DNA of 64,000 nucleotides, from contig CP064999.1 of the NCBI GenBank assembly GCA_016700115.1, forward strand, positions 4,402,001-4,466,000. Reading direction: 5' to 3'. This DNA comes from Sphingobacteriales bacterium. GTDB lineage: Bacteria > Bacteroidota > Bacteroidia > Chitinophagales > UBA2359. The notes beneath the pieces were generated by a model, which was not told the DNA's origin, ran no database searches, and saw only the letters and a list, made by a program, of their open reading frames with translations. Of the stretch, positions 9,862 through 19,860 are shown piece by piece. The stretch's first letter is position 1. Each line of letters opens with the position of its first letter. The position numbers and the translations under genes were made by a program.

Positions 9862-12714
9862 TTACTTCTCTGTAGTTTTAAATTGCCGCAAATTATAGAT
9901 GAATGTTAACATAGCATATCTGCGAAGCACATCAGTTTGTGTGTCTTCGATATAAGTTTCTGTTACATTCCTTCCAATGCTGTTGTTTTGATTTAGCAAA
10001 TCATATACTCTCAACTGTATTTCGGCAGCATTATTTTTGAGGAATTTATAGCCTAATCCGACATTCCAAAGAGTAAATTGTTGCGTAAGTTCAGAGTTAA
10101 GACCGGTAAAATATGTTTGATTTATGTCTGAATTAATAACAAACCCTTTCCAGAAGAGCCATGAAAATTTAGCACCGACTTGTTGCGAATAATAGTTATT
10201 GTCAGATTGAGGTATCAGCGTATTATTTACGATATTGTAGTTGGCTGAATATGAAAGTGTGAAATCTAAACTTTCACTAATATTGCTTCCCAAAACAAAA
10301 CCTGCATTCACATTATAAGTGTTTGCATAATTCAACTGGTTATTTATCAATCCGGGCGTTCTTCCGTAGGTTGCTCCGCCATTAATATTCAGGTTACTTT
10401 TTAAAGCTTTAACCGGCAATCCATAAGTAAAGAATGAGCGTAAACTCCAGTTTCCATTCAGATTCGTTGGTCTGTTTAACTGTGAGCCTTTAAACAAATT
10501 AATATCACCAAACAAAGTAGTATCTGAAACTGCAATATAAGTAGCATTAGCTATGTAGTTGTCTGTAATTCCTGCTGAAACAAAAGCAAATAAACTATGA
10601 GAGTTGTTTGGATTTGCATGAGCAAATCTAGTGCCGATTGTATGACTATAAGTTTGTTTCAAATCAGGATTTCCGGCACTCAACAATAATGGGTTACTAT
10701 TATCTATTACGTTTTGAAGCTGAGAAATCGAAGGCGGGTTTGTTGAAGTTCTATAAAACAGCCTGATATTGGTGCTTTTGGTGAATTGATGTCGAAACAT
10801 TGCGATTGGAAGCAGGTTCTGGAATTTTCTGTTTACTTTGTCAGAAGGAGGTGGAATTTCAGGAAAAATCTGATGTCCCTCTAAATCGGCATACTGAAAA
10901 TTCAGACCTAAATTAAAATTTGTTTTTTCAGAGTTGTAACGATAGCTTACTCCCCCCCTTTGAGTTTGGTAAGTGTTTTTGAATTCATTAGTCAGAAGCT
11001 CGTCCGGAATGGAATATTCATTTGTAATCTCATCTAAATTAAATGTAGCTTTATCGGAATGGCTTTTGGTGAGTGAAGGCTGATAACTAATCTGCAATTG
11101 GCCTTTTTCTCCAATTGGCTCGGTATAAGTAAGGTTTCCTGAAATAGTTCTACCTGTGTTTAAAATATCAGCTTCTTGTGAAAGCGAAATCAATGTATCG
11201 GGTAAGGTAAAAAATTCACTTTCAGACAATAATAGTGTATTGCCATTTCTGTCATTCCATTCTGTATTAATACTTGCCGAAATTGTTCTTCCTTTTTTTA
11301 AAAATTTCCTGCGATATAAAAGGTTGTTTGAGATATTATATCCTAAATAATCGGATGTAAAACTGTTGGATGATTGGTTCAACAAGTCTTCGATTAAAGA
11401 ATTAGTAGCATTTAATGCTGATTCTGTTTTGTTTTGCTGTAAGTTTATTCTTGGAGTAATGATTATAGAGTTAAAACTATCAATAGTGTATTCCATACGC
11501 AAAGACAAGCGGTGATTCAGGTTTTTACTGTCTGAAGTATTTGATTCGTCATAAACTTGACCGGTAGCTCCGTTTGTATTGATAAAATTGCGAATGGAAG
11601 TTGATTTTTTCTCATTATTGGAATAATTGAAAAAATAGCTACCTGTAACATTCACTTTTTTTGCCCAAACATCCGAATAGTTCAATCCCAAAGCTGTAGT
11701 GGCAGATATTCCCCCTTGTGGGCCTACCAAAAAGTTTTTCATATCACCTCCCTGACCCCAGGAACCACCTCCGGATCTTGGTCCTCCTCCCCCACCGCCA
11801 AACCCGCCACCGGGTCTTCCTCCACCACCTCTGTTTTGTGAACCGGAAATTCCGACCAAATCCTGTGTATTAAAATTTTGCTGATTAATATTGTTAGTCA
11901 ACCCAAGTATGGAAATACGCCTGTCTCCTTTAAAAAGATTGACATTTCCACCTGCCCAATACCGGTTATCGCTTCCATATCCGGCATATACTTTACCAAA
12001 CTGTCCGGTATTTCGTCCGGCTTTGGTAACTATGTTCAGAGTTTTAACATCATTCCCGTCACTAAAGCCGGTAAACTGTGATTGTTCGCTCATTCGGTCA
12101 AATACCTGAATTTTATCCACTATTTCTGCAGGCAAATTTCTAAGGGCTATTGTAGCATCATCTCCAAAAAATTCTTTACCGTCAATTAAAACTTTTTTAA
12201 CTTCTTCACCTTGTGCCTTAACAGTGCCGCCTTCTACCGTAATATTTGGCATTTTAGTGATCAAATCCTGAGCATCAGCGTCTTGATTCACTTTAAAAGC
12301 ACCGGCATTATATTCAGTGGTATCGCCCTTTTGTTGTGTTCTTATTTGTGTGCTTTCAATTTGCACTTCATTTAAAAGTTTTACATTTTCTTTCAACCTA
12401 ATAATTCCCAAATCAACCGGTTTATTAGACGAAATTGCAACTTGGTTATCGTAAACATGGTATCCTACAAAGCTAATACGAATTAAATAGTTTCCTTTGG
12501 CAACCTGATTTAGGATAAATTTTCCATCTAAATCTGCTGAAGCGCCTTTAATCAGGTTTGTAGTATCCGGCAATTTATACAAAGCAACGGTTGCTCCAAC
12601 TAAAGGAATTTTACTTTCATGGTCTTCAATAATTCCGGAAATCGCGTTATTTTGAGCCGCGAGGGGAATAAAACCTGTAAGAATCAGAATTATAAATAAA
12701 AGTTTTTTAACCAT
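9862..12714 (-). CDS. TonB-dependent receptor-type outer membrane beta-barrel protein
   Basis: A 950-residue outer membrane protein. The signal peptide is at about 1-20 (PLAAQ). A carboxypeptidase-regulatory-like domain at about 23-110 starts with ISGIIEDHES. A plug-like domain at about 140-235 contains KVLIDGKEFFGDD. The rest, to the C terminus, is a long beta barrel of the kind annotated in Bacteroidota as outer membrane beta-barrel family protein. A glycine-rich stretch around residues 288-322 (bases about 11750-11850) interrupts the early barrel and is probably a surface loop. The substrate is unknown; no SusD-like partner is adjacent, so this is not a canonical SusCD pair. A C7 tract lies at 10952-10958. 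The gene is convergent with the membrane protein gene two bases away. Confidence 0.85.
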   Translation of the reverse strand: MVKKLLFIILILTGFIPLAAQNNAISGIIEDHESKIPLVGATVALYKLPDTTNLIKGASADLDGKFILNQVAKGNYLIRISFVGYHVYDNQVAISSNKPVDLGIIRLKENVKLLNEVQIESTQIRTQQKGDTTEYNAGAFKVNQDADAQDLITKMPNITVEGGTVKAQGEEVKKVLIDGKEFFGDDATIALRNLPAEIVDKIQVFDRMSEQSQFTGFSDGNDVKTLNIVTKAGRNTGQFGKVYAGYGSDNRYWAGGNVNLFKGDRRISILGLTNNINQQNFNTQDLVGISGSQNRGGGGRPGGGFGGGGGGPRSGGGSWGQGGDMKNFLVGPQGGISATTALGLNYSDVWAKKVNVTGSYFFNYSNNEKKSTSIRNFINTNGATGQVYDESNTSDSKNLNHRLSLRMEYTIDSFNSIIITPRINLQQNKTESALNATNSLIEDLLNQSSNSFTSDYLGYNISNNLLYRRKFLKKGRTISASINTEWNDRNGNTLLLSESEFFTLPDTLISLSQEADILNTGRTISGNLTYTEPIGEKGQLQISYQPSLTKSHSDKATFNLDEITNEYSIPDELLTNEFKNTYQTQRGGVSYRYNSEKTNFNLGLNFQYADLEGHQIFPEIPPPSDKVNRKFQNLLPIAMFRHQFTKSTNIRLFYRTSTNPPSISQLQNVIDNSNPLLLSAGNPDLKQTYSHTIGTRFAHANPNNSHSLFAFVSAGITDNYIANATYIAVSDTTLFGDINLFKGSQLNRPTNLNGNWSLRSFFTYGLPVKALKSNLNINGGATYGRTPGLINNQLNYANTYNVNAGFVLGSNISESLDFTLSYSANYNIVNNTLIPQSDNNYYSQQVGAKFSWLFWKGFVINSDINQTYFTGLNSELTQQFTLWNVGLGYKFLKNNAAEIQLRVYDLLNQNNSIGRNVTETYIEDTQTDVLRRYAMLTFIYNLRQFKTTEK

Positions 12715-12918
12715 GGTGAGTTGGGTATATCTTAAAATTCTAAAATTTCCACAATATTACAAAAACAGTTTTAACTCTTTTATGGTATATTGAGTTCATT
12801 TACAAAGCTTACTTTAACGTTTGTTTAACATTAAACTGATTACTTTATCAGATTGATGAGCAATTGGAACAAAGCATTTAAACAATTTGAAATTTAAAAA
12901 CTTTATAACAGACCGACT

Positions 12919-13332
12919 ATGAAATGGTATCAACATATCAATTTGGGGTGTTTACTCTTTCGTTCTTTAATTGGCAGTGCTTACATGATACATGGCTTGC
13001 CAAAGTTGTCAGGAGGACCTGAAAGATGGGCTAAAGTTGGAAAAGCTATGGGAAACCTGGGTATTGATTTTTTTCCCGAGTTTTGGGGATTATGTGCAGC
13101 ATTGGCTGAATTTGGTGGGGGGATACTTTTGTTAAGCGGATTCCTGTTTCGCCCTGCTTGTATTTTTCTGATGTTTACCATGTTTGTTGCAACTTTGCAA
13201 AAATACATCCAAGGATCAGGAGCATTTTTAGATTGGTCATACCCTGCCGAAATGGGAGCAGTCTTGTTGGCTTTCTTTTTTATTGGACCGGGTAAATACA
13301 CTTTTTATAACCTGATTAATAAAAAGCTATAA
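12919..13332 (+). CDS. DoxX family membrane protein
   Basis: A 137-residue protein with about four hydrophobic helices. It has the DoxX signature of an early IHGLPKL segment after the first helix and a GGILLLSGF segment in the middle. DoxX proteins are small inner membrane proteins linked to quinone or redox functions, but the biochemical role of most members is not known. The gene stands alone between two outer membrane receptor genes and starts 204 bases upstream of, and divergent from, the one ending at 9862. Length fits the family. Confidence 0.85.
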   Translation: MKWYQHINLGCLLFRSLIGSAYMIHGLPKLSGGPERWAKVGKAMGNLGIDFFPEFWGLCAALAEFGGGILLLSGFLFRPACIFLMFTMFVATLQKYIQGSGAFLDWSYPAEMGAVLLAFFFIGPGKYTFYNLINKKL

Positions 13333-13588
13333 CTTTTGAGAAAAAGTTTTTGAAATTCCCAAATAAATCATCAGGTAAACTTTCTTTTTGAAAAAAGTGA
13401 GTACGCTAAATTTAACAAATACAATTGATCTATAGAAAATCTTACGTTTATTTTGCTTGCACAAATCTTCTTTCTAAAAAATAGTAACTACATTAGCACC
13501 GGTTTTTTAAGGATATTTACTTGAATCAAACGGAGTTATTTTTCTTCACTTTAGCTTTTTATTTGTTCACCAACCAACTGAATTATCC

Positions 13589-16180
13589 ATGAAACATTTT
13601 TACAAAATTTTGGCAATTGCGTTTTGTTTGATGTATGGCCAACTCTATGCTCAGGTTACGTTAAGAGGAACTGTAACCGATGTATTTGGCTATACCTTAG
13701 TAGGTGTTAATGTTGTTGAAAAAGGTACTAACCGGGGTACAACAACAGATTTTGAAGGCAATTTTGAAATTACTTATAAAAATGCGGATGCAATCATTGT
13801 GTTTAGCTATATCGGCTATGTTACTCAAGAGGTTAAACCAGGCGGCAACACCGAATTAAATGTAGTTTTACAGGAAGAAATTCTCAATCTTTCAGGAATA
13901 GAAGTAGTAGGAACCAGAAGCCTGAACCGATCTTCGACAGAAACCCCTGTCGCAATAGATATAATCCCTATTGCCGAAGTAATTAACTCAGTTGGCCAGT
14001 TAGATTTAAACCAATTGCTTCAGTTTGCGGCACCTTCGTTTAATTCTAATCGTCAATCGGGCGCAGACGGAAGCGATCATATAGACCCGGCAACTTTACG
14101 AGGACTTGGGCCGGATCAAACCTTGGTTTTAATAAACGGAAAACGCCGTCATCAGTCCTCCCTGGTCAATATTTTTGGAACTCGTGGTCGAGGAAATACC
14201 GGCACAGATTTAAATGCTATCCCTGCATCTGCAATAGAACGGATTGAAATATTAAGGGACGGTGCAAGTGCTCAATATGGCTCCGATGCTATTGCAGGAG
14301 TTATTAATATTGTTTTAAAATCAAACACAGATGAATTTACAGGAAACATTTTTGCTGGTGTCAGAAAAGCAAAATTCCGCACCGACAAAGATTTTGATGG
14401 GGAAACCTTACAACTTAGTGGGAATTATGGGTTAGGAATTGGGAAAGGCGGATTTGTCAACCTGACCACAGATTACCAAAGACGCAATAAAACCAATCGC
14501 CCGGCCGATCCGGATGTTTATGATATTTACCGCGAACAATTTGGTGATGCAGAGTCCGATAATTTTGCAGCTTTCTTCAATTCAAAAGTTCCCGTTTCAG
14601 ACAATCTTCATTTTTATGCATTCGGAGGATTGAATCACCGTTTTACAGATGCTTATGCATGGACAAGAGACCCCGAAAGTATTCGCAATGTTCCTGAAAT
14701 TTACCCGGATGGTTTTAACCCCCGTATTCAGTCAAATATTGCCGACCGCTCTGCTTCAGTTGGGTTGAGAGGGAAAGTCGGCAACTGGGACTTGGACTTT
14801 AACAATACTTTTGGTTCTAATCGCTTTCATTATTATATTGATGGAACACTTAACGCTTCCCTCCTTTCCAAATCTCCCACCAGATTTGATGCAGGTGGTT
14901 TCCAACTTAGCCAAAATACGACCGGCTTAAACTTTACCCGTTTTTTCCCGGAGGCTCTTTCCGGTATCAGTGTAGCTTTTGGTTCTGAATATAGAATTGA
15001 CAATTATCAGATATTTGCAGGTGAAGAAGGATCTTACCGAAATTATGGTTTAGTAGATACGGTAGTTAACGGTTATGTAACTCAAGTAGATATTCTCGGC
15101 CGTCCCGGCGGTTCACAGGGGTTTCCTGGATTTCAACCGGCCGATGAAACCAACGAAAACAGAACTAACTTGGCTGCTTATCTTGATGCCGAGTTTGACT
15201 TTACGGACAAATTTATGGTGGGTGCTGCTGTAAGAGCAGAACGCTACAGCGATTTTGGAAATACCGTTAACGGAAAAATCGCCGCCCGATATGAAGTTTC
15301 CAAACGATTTGCTTTCCGGGCTTCAGCAAGCACAGGTTTTCGCGCTCCTTCATTACCTCAGATTTTCTTTAGTTCTACTTTTACTGATTTTGTCAGCGGA
15401 GTTGCTGTTGATAAAATCATTGCCCCTAATAACAGCCCTATTACAAGAGTACTCGGTATTCCGCAATTAAAAGAAGAAACTTCACTAAATGCAAGTTTCG
15501 GCTTCACCACTAAACCATTTAATGGGTTTACTGCAACGGTTGACGGATATTTTGTGGATATTCAGGATCGCATCGTACTGACTGGAGCTTTCGAAGACAC
15601 TGACCCGGATATTGGTGCTGATTTACAAGCATTAGGTGTTGGTGCTGCTCAGTTTTTTACCAATGCAGTTGATACCCGAACATTAGGGGTTGACATCATT
15701 TTGACCTATGCCCGTAGAATTGGATCCGGCAGATTGCAAGCCACTTTTGCCGGCAACATTAACAACATGACCGTTGAAGACATTAAAACCAACGATAAAT
15801 TGACCGGCAAAGAAGACATTTATTTCGGAAATAGAGACAAACTCTTCTTATTGGCTTCTGCTCCTCCAAGTAAAATGAACCTTACTTTAGACTACAAAAT
15901 CAAACGGTTTAATGCAAACCTGCGTTTTGTCCATTTCGCAAAAGTAGAACTTGAAGACTGGATTGGAACAGTTGATGTATATGACCCAAGAGTTACTACA
16001 GATATCACATTAGGCTACTCTATTACCAACAACTTCAATCTTACAATTGGTGGCGCTAATATTTTTAACGCATATCCTACCACACAAGACACAGAAACTG
16101 AAACCGGCGGACTCTGGGATGCTGTACAAATGGGCTTTAGCGGGTCTCTTTATTTTGCTAAATTGGGATTTAAATTTTAA
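13589..16180 (+). CDS. TonB-dependent receptor
   Basis: An 863-residue outer membrane receptor. The signal peptide ends near residue 21 (LYAQ). A carboxypeptidase-regulatory-like domain spans about 24-105. A TonB plug at about 115-250 contains the blocks TLVLINGKRRHQ, IERIEILRDGASAQYG and SDAIAGVIN. A 22-strand-type barrel runs to the C-terminal KLGFKF, which ends in Phe as expected for BamA-dependent insertion. It imports a substrate across the outer membrane using TonB energy. The substrate cannot be read from sequence; the plug is of the iron/organic-complex type rather than SusC. No partner gene is adjacent. Confidence 0.93.
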   Translation: MKHFYKILAIAFCLMYGQLYAQVTLRGTVTDVFGYTLVGVNVVEKGTNRGTTTDFEGNFEITYKNADAIIVFSYIGYVTQEVKPGGNTELNVVLQEEILNLSGIEVVGTRSLNRSSTETPVAIDIIPIAEVINSVGQLDLNQLLQFAAPSFNSNRQSGADGSDHIDPATLRGLGPDQTLVLINGKRRHQSSLVNIFGTRGRGNTGTDLNAIPASAIERIEILRDGASAQYGSDAIAGVINIVLKSNTDEFTGNIFAGVRKAKFRTDKDFDGETLQLSGNYGLGIGKGGFVNLTTDYQRRNKTNRPADPDVYDIYREQFGDAESDNFAAFFNSKVPVSDNLHFYAFGGLNHRFTDAYAWTRDPESIRNVPEIYPDGFNPRIQSNIADRSASVGLRGKVGNWDLDFNNTFGSNRFHYYIDGTLNASLLSKSPTRFDAGGFQLSQNTTGLNFTRFFPEALSGISVAFGSEYRIDNYQIFAGEEGSYRNYGLVDTVVNGYVTQVDILGRPGGSQGFPGFQPADETNENRTNLAAYLDAEFDFTDKFMVGAAVRAERYSDFGNTVNGKIAARYEVSKRFAFRASASTGFRAPSLPQIFFSSTFTDFVSGVAVDKIIAPNNSPITRVLGIPQLKEETSLNASFGFTTKPFNGFTATVDGYFVDIQDRIVLTGAFEDTDPDIGADLQALGVGAAQFFTNAVDTRTLGVDIILTYARRIGSGRLQATFAGNINNMTVEDIKTNDKLTGKEDIYFGNRDKLFLLASAPPSKMNLTLDYKIKRFNANLRFVHFAKVELEDWIGTVDVYDPRVTTDITLGYSITNNFNLTIGGANIFNAYPTTQDTETETGGLWDAVQMGFSGSLYFAKLGFKF

Positions 16181-16596
16181 TTCGAAAATGACCTTCTAAG
16201 CAATCCTAATGGTATCAAAACAGATTTATAGGTAATTGCAGGTGGATATTACCATTTCCGGTATTCTGATTTTCATTGCTTCTGTAAAGAAGCTTCAGAT
16301 TTGTCCGAGACCATTAAAGTGTTGGTTGGTGAACTTTCATTTGATGTGCTGCCAACTTTTTTCGGCAGAATTGAGTTTCGGACCGCAAGGTTCAGGAAGA
16401 CAATTAAAACGTTACTGTCCGGTACTGTACTTTAGTTTTTGTTCCATGAGTACTGACCTGTAATGTGCCTTATTCAGAAAAGTAGCAATGGAAGATTGCC
16501 ATTAACAGATGGAGTCTATCTATTAAAAAGCATTCCATGAAATGGTATTAAAAAGGAATAAAAAACAAAAGTCCGGAGTTTAAAAAAGTATTAAAC
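16181..16596. other. Intergenic region with one half of a dispersed repeat pair
   Basis: A 416-base gap between two convergent genes. Small frames here have no signal, domain or conserved look and I do not call them. Bases 16417-16477 resemble 45907-45958 in another gap: both read a GTCYGTACTGTA-like stretch, then TTCCAT, then GCCT and ATTCAG in the same order. No terminator hairpin stands out. Confidence 0.4.
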
Positions 16597-17568
16597 CTAA
16601 ACCCAGTTTTGGGTTAGAATATCTTTAGCATGATAGGTTATGATGATGTTAGCACCGGCGCGTGCAAACGCATACATGTTTTCCATGACTATATTCCTTT
16701 CATCCACCAAGCCAGAAGCAGCAGCAGCTTTTACCATTGCATATTCTCCGGAAACATTATAACAAGCAACCGGAAGTTTGGTATGTTGCTTTATCTGAAA
16801 AACGATGTCAAGATAAGCCAATGCAGGTTTTACCATCAAAATATCTGCCCCTTCCTGTTCGTCTAATATAATTTCACGAATGCTTTCACGGGAGTTGCGA
16901 AAATCCATTTGATAACCTTTCCTGTCTCCATTTTGAGGAGAAGAATCAGCCACATCTCTGAAAGGTCCGTAATAAGCAGAGGCATATTTTACTGCATATG
17001 ACATAATGGATGTGTGTAAAAAGCCTTCGTTGTCTAATGTTTGTCTTATTTTTCCTATTCTCCCGTCCATCATATCAGAAGGAGCAATCATATCCGCACC
17101 TGCCTGAGCATGGGTTAATGCCATTTGAGCTAATATACTTACACTTTGATCATTTAATACCTGACTGCCGGCTAAAATTCCACAATGACCGTGTGAAGTA
17201 TAAGCACACATACAAACATCGGTAATTAGATAAATATCATGACTAAACTCTGCCTTTAGCCTTCTGATAGCAGTAGGAACAGCACCGGTTTGATCATAAC
17301 AACTATTTCCTGTTTCTGTTTTTGGTTCTTTAACACCAAACAAAAGTACTTTGTTAAGTCCTGAATTTAGACCTTTTTCTACCTCTTTGACTAATGTATC
17401 AGGAGAAAAATGAAAAACGTCCGGCATTGATTTGACAGGATGTTTAATTCCTTTCCCTTTACAAACAAAATACGGGTAAACAAACATGTTTTCGGAAAGT
17501 CGGGTTTCTGCCACCATTTCTCTGAGAATGGCATGTTGTCTCAAACGTCTTGGTCGAATATTATTCAT
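16597..17568 (-). CDS. hemB: Delta-aminolevulinic acid dehydratase (porphobilinogen synthase)
   Basis: A 323-residue enzyme that joins two 5-aminolevulinate molecules into porphobilinogen, the second common step of tetrapyrrole synthesis, in the cytoplasm. The zinc-binding cysteines are present in the order C119-x-C121-x7-C129 (motif DVCMCAYTSHGHCG), so this is the zinc-dependent type. The two Schiff-base lysines are K194 (VKYASAYYGPFRD) and K247 (ILMVKPALAYLD). Length and start (MNNIRPRRLR) match the family. It is followed on the same strand in transcription order by nothing recognised and preceded by a thioesterase gene 68 bases away. Confidence 0.96.
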   Translation of the reverse strand: MNNIRPRRLRQHAILREMVAETRLSENMFVYPYFVCKGKGIKHPVKSMPDVFHFSPDTLVKEVEKGLNSGLNKVLLFGVKEPKTETGNSCYDQTGAVPTAIRRLKAEFSHDIYLITDVCMCAYTSHGHCGILAGSQVLNDQSVSILAQMALTHAQAGADMIAPSDMMDGRIGKIRQTLDNEGFLHTSIMSYAVKYASAYYGPFRDVADSSPQNGDRKGYQMDFRNSRESIREIILDEQEGADILMVKPALAYLDIVFQIKQHTKLPVACYNVSGEYAMVKAAAASGLVDERNIVMENMYAFARAGANIIITYHAKDILTQNWV

Positions 17569-17636
17569 GTCAATAAGGTAATTTACCGGAATTGTTGCTT
17601 ACCGGGATTTATCAAGGCAAAGGGTTTAATGAAAAG

Positions 17637-18074
17637 TTATTGGTCTTCAATCACAAGCATACTGGCAGTTGCTTTGGCAAAAACAGTTTTTGATCCGTTT
17701 TGTGAAATTGCAAAAACTTCGCTTTCGCAAAAATGCAGCCGAGATCCTTTTTTTTCCACCCATCCTTTGGCAATAAGCATATCCGATTTTCCCGGGCGGT
17801 AATACGAAACTTTTATTTCTGTAGTAACAACATGTTGATTGGGTTCAATCAGCGTAAAAGCTGCAAAACCGGCAACAGTATCGCACAAAGTTGTCATAAT
17901 TCCTCCATGTGCATATCCGTTTTGCTGACGATGATGGTCTTTCATTAATAAACGGCCTTCGACCATTCCTGACACAACTTTTGTAATTTCAAATCCAATA
18001 AAGTGCATAAAATAATTTTGGCTCATCATTTTAGCGACTTTTTGTGCGACTAAAGGGTTGCTGATTTCAAACAT
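17637..18074 (-). CDS. PaaI/hotdog-fold thioesterase family protein
   Basis: A 145-residue hotdog-fold protein. The motif QQNGYAHGGIMTTLCDTVAGFAA carries the family's NG-x-x-HGG signature and the Asp/Thr of the central helix. The downstream strand TTEIKVSYYRPG also fits. Members hydrolyse acyl- or phenylacetyl-CoA thioesters in the cytoplasm; the substrate here is unknown. The frame extends upstream to 18143. I chose the ATG at 18074 (MFEISNPLV) because the extra 23 residues are polar and unlike the family, and because it leaves room for the divergent gene's control region. It lies upstream of hemB on the same strand with a 68-base gap. Confidence 0.85.
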   Translation of the reverse strand: MFEISNPLVAQKVAKMMSQNYFMHFIGFEITKVVSGMVEGRLLMKDHHRQQNGYAHGGIMTTLCDTVAGFAAFTLIEPNQHVVTTEIKVSYYRPGKSDMLIAKGWVEKKGSRLHFCESEVFAISQNGSKTVFAKATASMLVIEDQ

Positions 18075-18196
18075 GAGGCAAAAATAGCTGCAATTCCTGT
18101 CTAATTGGTTAATGTGAAATATTTTTACGTTAAAAGTTGGCAAGGGGTTGAAAAAAATACTATAATTGCCCCAAATTTACAACAAAGCTATCATTT

Positions 18197-18775
18197 ATGA
18201 ACACAGCTAAACTACTTATCAACTTGTTATTGATACTTGTAATTGGTTTCTTAGCCTATAAAATGGTTACCACGATTCAGGAACCGATTACTTTTCAAAA
18301 AGAAAAAGCAATTCGCGATGCCGCTGCAATCGAACGATTAAAACAAATCAGATCCACTCAATTGGCTTTTAAAGGCAAATATGGTCATTATTCAAGTAGT
18401 TTTGATTCGCTGATAAATATGGTAAAAACGGATAGTTTTGAAGTGGTAAAAGTTATAGGCGACCCTAACGACTCGACTGTAGTCGTTAAAAAAGAAATTT
18501 TCAAAAAAGGCATGATGGACTCTTTATTTAATGGGAATGCGCAGTCTTTGGAGCAAATCCCTAATATTCCATTTGCCAAAAAAGGAGAGACATTTTCTAT
18601 TGCTGCTGCAATCATCAATAAAAACAATACAGATATTCCGGCATTTGAAGTATCTGCACCACTGAAAGTCATCTATTCCGGTTTGCCCAACGAATATTAT
18701 TCTGACAGATTTAACGATGTTATGCGTGTTGGAAATATTAACGATGGAACAACTACCGGAAGTTGGGACAAATAA
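18197..18775 (+). CDS. Hypothetical membrane-anchored protein
   Basis: A 192-residue protein with one N-terminal transmembrane helix (about 5-24), followed by a short helical region (IRDAAAIERLKQIRSTQLAFK) and a soluble domain. I do not assign a function. The order of an N-terminal hydrophobic helix, a charged helix and a YGHYSSSFDSLI segment recalls pseudopilin-like N-termini, but there is no prepilin peptidase site, so this is only a resemblance. It starts the rightward run that continues into DUF3822, rsmD, coaD and the cysteine desulfurase. Confidence 0.75.
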   Translation: MNTAKLLINLLLILVIGFLAYKMVTTIQEPITFQKEKAIRDAAAIERLKQIRSTQLAFKGKYGHYSSSFDSLINMVKTDSFEVVKVIGDPNDSTVVVKKEIFKKGMMDSLFNGNAQSLEQIPNIPFAKKGETFSIAAAIINKNNTDIPAFEVSAPLKVIYSGLPNEYYSDRFNDVMRVGNINDGTTTGSWDK

Positions 18776-18872
18776 CCTCTCTCAGAAATAATTAGATTGA
18801 TTTTTGAAGCTGCACAGATAATATTGGATAAGTAGGATTTTTGTCTTTCCATTCTTTCCAAAAAAAATTAAT

Positions 18873-19796
18873 GTGCCTTTCAAATCATCCGATTGTTTCA
18901 AATACATTTCTTTAAATAACCTACAACGCAACATCCGCTTGTTACATGATATAAACAATATACAGGTAATTCAGCAAATTAAATATAAGCTGTTTGACAA
19001 AAACAGCACCGGACATTTGCATTTGTTAATTTATTTAGGATATGATGAGTTATCATTTGCCATTGAAAGTGAATCTGAACCCGGCATTGTTTTCTTAAAA
19101 TCTTTTCGTTTGAAAGAGGTCAACAATTATTTTGCTTATAAAATGTTGTTGTCCGAATTGTTTGAACAAGAAGAAATGTTCGGAAAACAATATAAAGATA
19201 TAAAAATAGCAGTCAATTCTGCCGGCTTTACTTTAGTTCCACATAAATACTACGATCCGGGCAGTGCTGAAAAATTTCACGATTTCAACCTTCAAAATGA
19301 TGGAGGTAGTAAAATCATGTCAAATTTTGTAGAGATAGTCAATTGTTTTGTAGTTTTTTCTATGGATTATCAATTAATGGAGAATCTTACAGATGTATTT
19401 GGAAATTTTACTTTGCAACATTCTATTAGTTACCTCATCCCTGCTTTTGCTTCCAAAAATTCAGGTAAAACCCTATTTGCCAATTTTCAAAAAAGCAATA
19501 TAGATATCCTATCCTTTGACGCAGATAAGTTGTTGTATTGCAACTCTTTTAAATTCCAATCCTCCTCCGATTGTTTGTTTCATATACTAAATTCTGCCAA
19601 GCATTCTGGGGTGGATGTAATGAACGACAATTTTGTGTTTTCAGGAGACATTAGTTCAGAGCAACAACATTACCAATTATGTCAGGAATATTTATCCCGG
19701 TTACATTTTGCAACAAGACCTGAAAGCAAAACTTATTGCCCCGAACTGAATGTAATCTCCCCTCATCAGCATGTAAATTTGTTTGCAGTCAAATAA
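18873..19796 (+). CDS. DUF3822 family protein
   Basis: A 307-residue protein of the Bacteroidota-specific DUF3822 type. These proteins look like degenerate members of the actin/Hsp70-like ATPase superfold, and no activity is established. The start appears to be a GTG at 18873 (MPFKSSDCFK). Upstream the frame is open only to a stop at 18819-18821 and contains no ATG. The ATG at 18871 is in another frame and terminates quickly. The gene sits 64 bases upstream of rsmD, a neighbour I recall from other Bacteroidota, which suggests a link to rRNA modification or CoA synthesis, unproven. Confidence 0.75.
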   Translation: MPFKSSDCFKYISLNNLQRNIRLLHDINNIQVIQQIKYKLFDKNSTGHLHLLIYLGYDELSFAIESESEPGIVFLKSFRLKEVNNYFAYKMLLSELFEQEEMFGKQYKDIKIAVNSAGFTLVPHKYYDPGSAEKFHDFNLQNDGGSKIMSNFVEIVNCFVVFSMDYQLMENLTDVFGNFTLQHSISYLIPAFASKNSGKTLFANFQKSNIDILSFDADKLLYCNSFKFQSSSDCLFHILNSAKHSGVDVMNDNFVFSGDISSEQQHYQLCQEYLSRLHFATRPESKTYCPELNVISPHQHVNLFAVK

Positions 19797-19860
19797 ACTG
19801 AATTTAAGTTTATTTTTGCAAGAACTGTAACCTTTTCTTCCTACTTTTATTTGCCTGTTC

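Noticed and set aside
9862..16180. SusC/SusD polysaccharide-uptake locus
   Set aside because: Two TonB-type receptors are present but no SusD-like lipoprotein or glycoside hydrolase lies beside them.
16236..16463. 75-codon ORF as a gene
   Set aside because: No signal, domain or composition typical of the neighbours, and it overlaps the dispersed repeat.
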